Positions 62,493-64,000 of a stretch of 64,000 bases of DNA are shown here, in pieces. The position numbers and the translations under genes were made by a program. The notes below the pieces were generated by a model that saw only the letters and a program-made list of their open reading frames with translations, was not told where the DNA came from and searched no databases. Each line of letters starts with the position of its first letter. Position 1 is the stretch's first letter. The DNA is taken from assembly GCA_937874695.1 (NCBI GenBank), contig CALNAJ010000028.1, positions 1 through 64,000 of the forward strand, written 5' to 3'. This DNA is from an uncultured Lactobacillus sp. (GTDB lineage: Bacteria; Bacillota; Bacilli; Lactobacillales; Lactobacillaceae).

Positions 62493-63251
62493 ATGGCTCA
62501 TCGTTTAGATGGAAAAGTTGCAATCGTTACTGGTGGTACTCTCGGAATTGGTTTGGCTGTTGCCGACAAGTTCGTTGAAGAAGGCGGTAAGGTTATGATC
62601 ACTGGACGTCACAGTGACGTCGGTGAAAAAGCTGCTAAGAGCATTGGTGGCCCAGATGTTATCCAATTCTTCCAACACGATGCTACTGACGAAGCCGGCT
62701 GGTTAGCATTATTCGATGCTACTGAAAAAGCCTTTGGCCCAGTTACGACAATCGTTAACAACGCCGGTATGGCCGTTAACAAGAGTGTTGAAAACACGAC
62801 GACTGAAGAATGGAAGAAGCAATTAGCCGTTAACTTGGATGGTGTCTTCTACGGTACCCGTTTAGGTATCCAACGGATGAAGAACAAGAACCTCGGCGCT
62901 TCAATCATCAACATTTCTTCTATCGAAGGCCTTGTTGGTGACCCTAACTTAGGTGCTTACAACGCATCTAAGGGTGCCGTTCGGATCATGTCCAAGTCAG
63001 CTGCCGTTGACTGTGCTTTGAAGGACTACGACGTTCGTGTTAACACTGTTCACCCAGGTTACATCAAGACGCCATTGGTTGACGATCTTCCTGGTGCTGA
63101 AGCAGCTATGTCAGAACGTACGAAGACCCCAATGGGCCACATCGGTGAACCTAACGATATCGCCTGGATCTGTGTTTACTTAGCTTCTAACGAATCTAAG
63201 TTCGCTACTGGTGCAGAATTCGTTGTTGATGGTGGTTACACCGCTCAATAA
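62493..63251 (+). CDS. NADP-dependent R-specific alcohol dehydrogenase (SDR)
   Basis: 252 residues, colinear with the L. brevis R-ADH as I remember it: TGGTLGIGLAVADKF, the cofactor-selecting MITGRHSDVG, NNAGMAVNKS, the catalytic Ser in NISSIEG, Tyr and Lys in YNASKGA, and the C-terminal ATGAEFVVDGGYTAQ. It reduces ketones to R-alcohols and needs Mg2+ in the characterised enzyme. The start at 62493 follows GGAGGTAA. Codon bias is strong, suggesting high expression. Confidence 0.92.
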   Translation: MAHRLDGKVAIVTGGTLGIGLAVADKFVEEGGKVMITGRHSDVGEKAAKSIGGPDVIQFFQHDATDEAGWLALFDATEKAFGPVTTIVNNAGMAVNKSVENTTTEEWKKQLAVNLDGVFYGTRLGIQRMKNKNLGASIINISSIEGLVGDPNLGAYNASKGAVRIMSKSAAVDCALKDYDVRVNTVHPGYIKTPLVDDLPGAEAAMSERTKTPMGHIGEPNDIAWICVYLASNESKFATGAEFVVDGGYTAQ

Positions 63252-63309
63252 AGATTAATCTCATTAAAAATGAAAGAATCTGGGTCAACAGTCCCTGAAT
63301 TCCAGTAAT

Positions 63310-63360
63310 TAAAAATTGATCTTAGAAATCACAAAACGATTTCTAGGATCAATTTTTTTG
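63310..63360. terminator. Terminator of the R-ADH gene
   Basis: AAATTGATC.TAGAAATC / GATTTCTA.GATCAATTT stem and seven T. Confidence 0.9.
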
Positions 63361-63420
63361 TTGTTTCTATCTGACTGCCATTCCCCCCCATTCCGTTCAC
63401 GATAGAATCAATTTTAGCAA

Positions 63421-63849
63421 TTACAACTTATTCTCGTCCATTTCCAGTAAACTTTTGCGATGGATAATGGCTTTGATTAAGCGTTTACGCTTTTGATCCA
63501 TACTCTCTTTTTTTGCAACCTTTCTGAGCTTTCTAGAATAGCTGAAATCTAGTGTTTGAAAAATTTTATACAGATCTTGCAAATCTTTGGATTCTAGCAT
63601 GTGATTAACATGAGGCGTTTTCAAAATCTGTTGAACTGTTTTTTGATATAAGCAAATCGAAATCAGTCTTAAAAGGACTATGCTACTAACCAATGATGCT
63701 AGCCAAACCCAAGCTAGCAATAAGATCGCAACTGCAAACTCTAAGGGTGTTTCATTCATTGATAAGTTAATATACCATTCTACACCGATGATTGCTGTAG
63801 GCACGACCGCCATACAACTAGCTAGAATTCGAAATTTAAGATCGTACAA
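63421..63849 (-). CDS. Two-helix membrane protein, unknown function
   Basis: 142 residues. Two membrane helices (about 8-27 and 38-66) are followed by a long basic cytoplasmic helix region (about 70-142, KLRKVAKKESMDQKRKRLIKAII). No family recognised. AT-richer than its neighbours. The start is uncertain: the first possible codon is TTG at 63849, with AGAGAGG about 14 bases upstream and an in-frame stop just before it. Confidence 0.6.
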   Translation of the reverse strand: MYDLKFRILASCMAVVPTAIIGVEWYINLSMNETPLEFAVAILLLAWVWLASLVSSIVLLRLISICLYQKTVQQILKTPHVNHMLESKDLQDLYKIFQTLDFSYSRKLRKVAKKESMDQKRKRLIKAIIHRKSLLEMDENKL

Positions 63850-63872
63850 TTACAAACACTTACCTCTCTATT

Positions 63873-64000
63873 TTAAATAATAGTGACCATCCCAAAGTTT
63901 TCAGTTACTTGAAACTTATTGACTTCAGTGTGCTCACGTTCAATATGCAACGTGGCGCCAGAACCACCGACCGTATCAATCTAGATAGACCCAATTCTTA
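63873..64000 (-). pseudogene. C-terminal fragment of a reading frame with an in-frame TAG
   Basis: On the minus strand, 63980 down to 63873 reads about 35 protein-like codons (IDTVGGSGATLHIEREHTEV as core) ending at TAA. A TAG at 63981-63983 separates it in frame from RIGSI, which runs off the window. It may be a decayed gene end. The membrane gene begins 23 bases later. Too short to identify. Confidence 0.3.

Overview
The window looks like chromosomal DNA of a heterofermentative lactobacillus, most likely the genus Levilactobacillus (the former Lactobacillus brevis group). The main clues are a 252-residue short-chain dehydrogenase that I recognise as a close relative of the L. brevis R-specific alcohol dehydrogenase, a GH65 maltose phosphorylase of the L. 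brevis type, and many sortase (LPQT[G/D/N]) and MucBP surface proteins. This rests on remembered family sequences, not a database search, so the species is left open. I see no rRNA, tRNA, insertion sequence, prophage module or CRISPR array.

Layout. 0-5 kb: multicopper oxidase and metal P-type ATPase, then an LPQTN adhesin. 5-24 kb: housekeeping and small regulatory genes. These are a HesB-like protein, a GntR/ABC exporter operon, an aldo/keto reductase, a TetR regulator, an orphan lectin/WxL surface protein, a divergent MFS/HxlR pair, a two-gene teichoic-acid-type glycosyl/glycerophosphotransferase operon, an Rrf2/NmrA/SDR cluster and a TauE exporter. 24-36 kb: an adhesin island of five consecutive same-strand surface proteins, four with leucine-rich repeats. 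Most have their own terminator, and one paralog has lost its sortase motif. 36-46 kb: GlpF, NlpC/P60 hydrolase, a HigBA-type toxin-antitoxin pair, a cysteine-less Spx paralog behind a CIRCE-like element, a beta-helix wall protein with a MarR gene, a HAD phosphatase, a DUF915 hydrolase, GalM, and a zinc-independent S14 behind a Zur-like box. 46-52 kb: maltose operon (transporter, phosphorylase, LacI regulator) with cre and MalR-type operators. 52-58 kb: two-component system and YfhO membrane protein. 58-64 kb: NapA-type antiporter with an attenuator-like leader, a DUF2929 protein, an MFS/RelP operon, the R-ADH homolog and a membrane gene next to a probably decayed reading frame.

The strongest unexplained signal is in non-coding DNA. 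A roughly 120-170 bp structured element occurs three times (1-118 minus, 45996-46160 plus, 60003-60168 plus). Each copy lies just downstream of a gene and on that gene's strand. Paired bases change together between copies, which argues for a conserved RNA structure. Three other large, multi-hairpin intergenic elements (46.9, 52.1 and 54.8 kb) are also unexplained; two of them bracket the two-component system.

Several surface or membrane genes appear to start at TTG placed just after a GGAGGGG-type ribosome binding site. Many start coordinates below were chosen on that basis and differ from the longest open frame.
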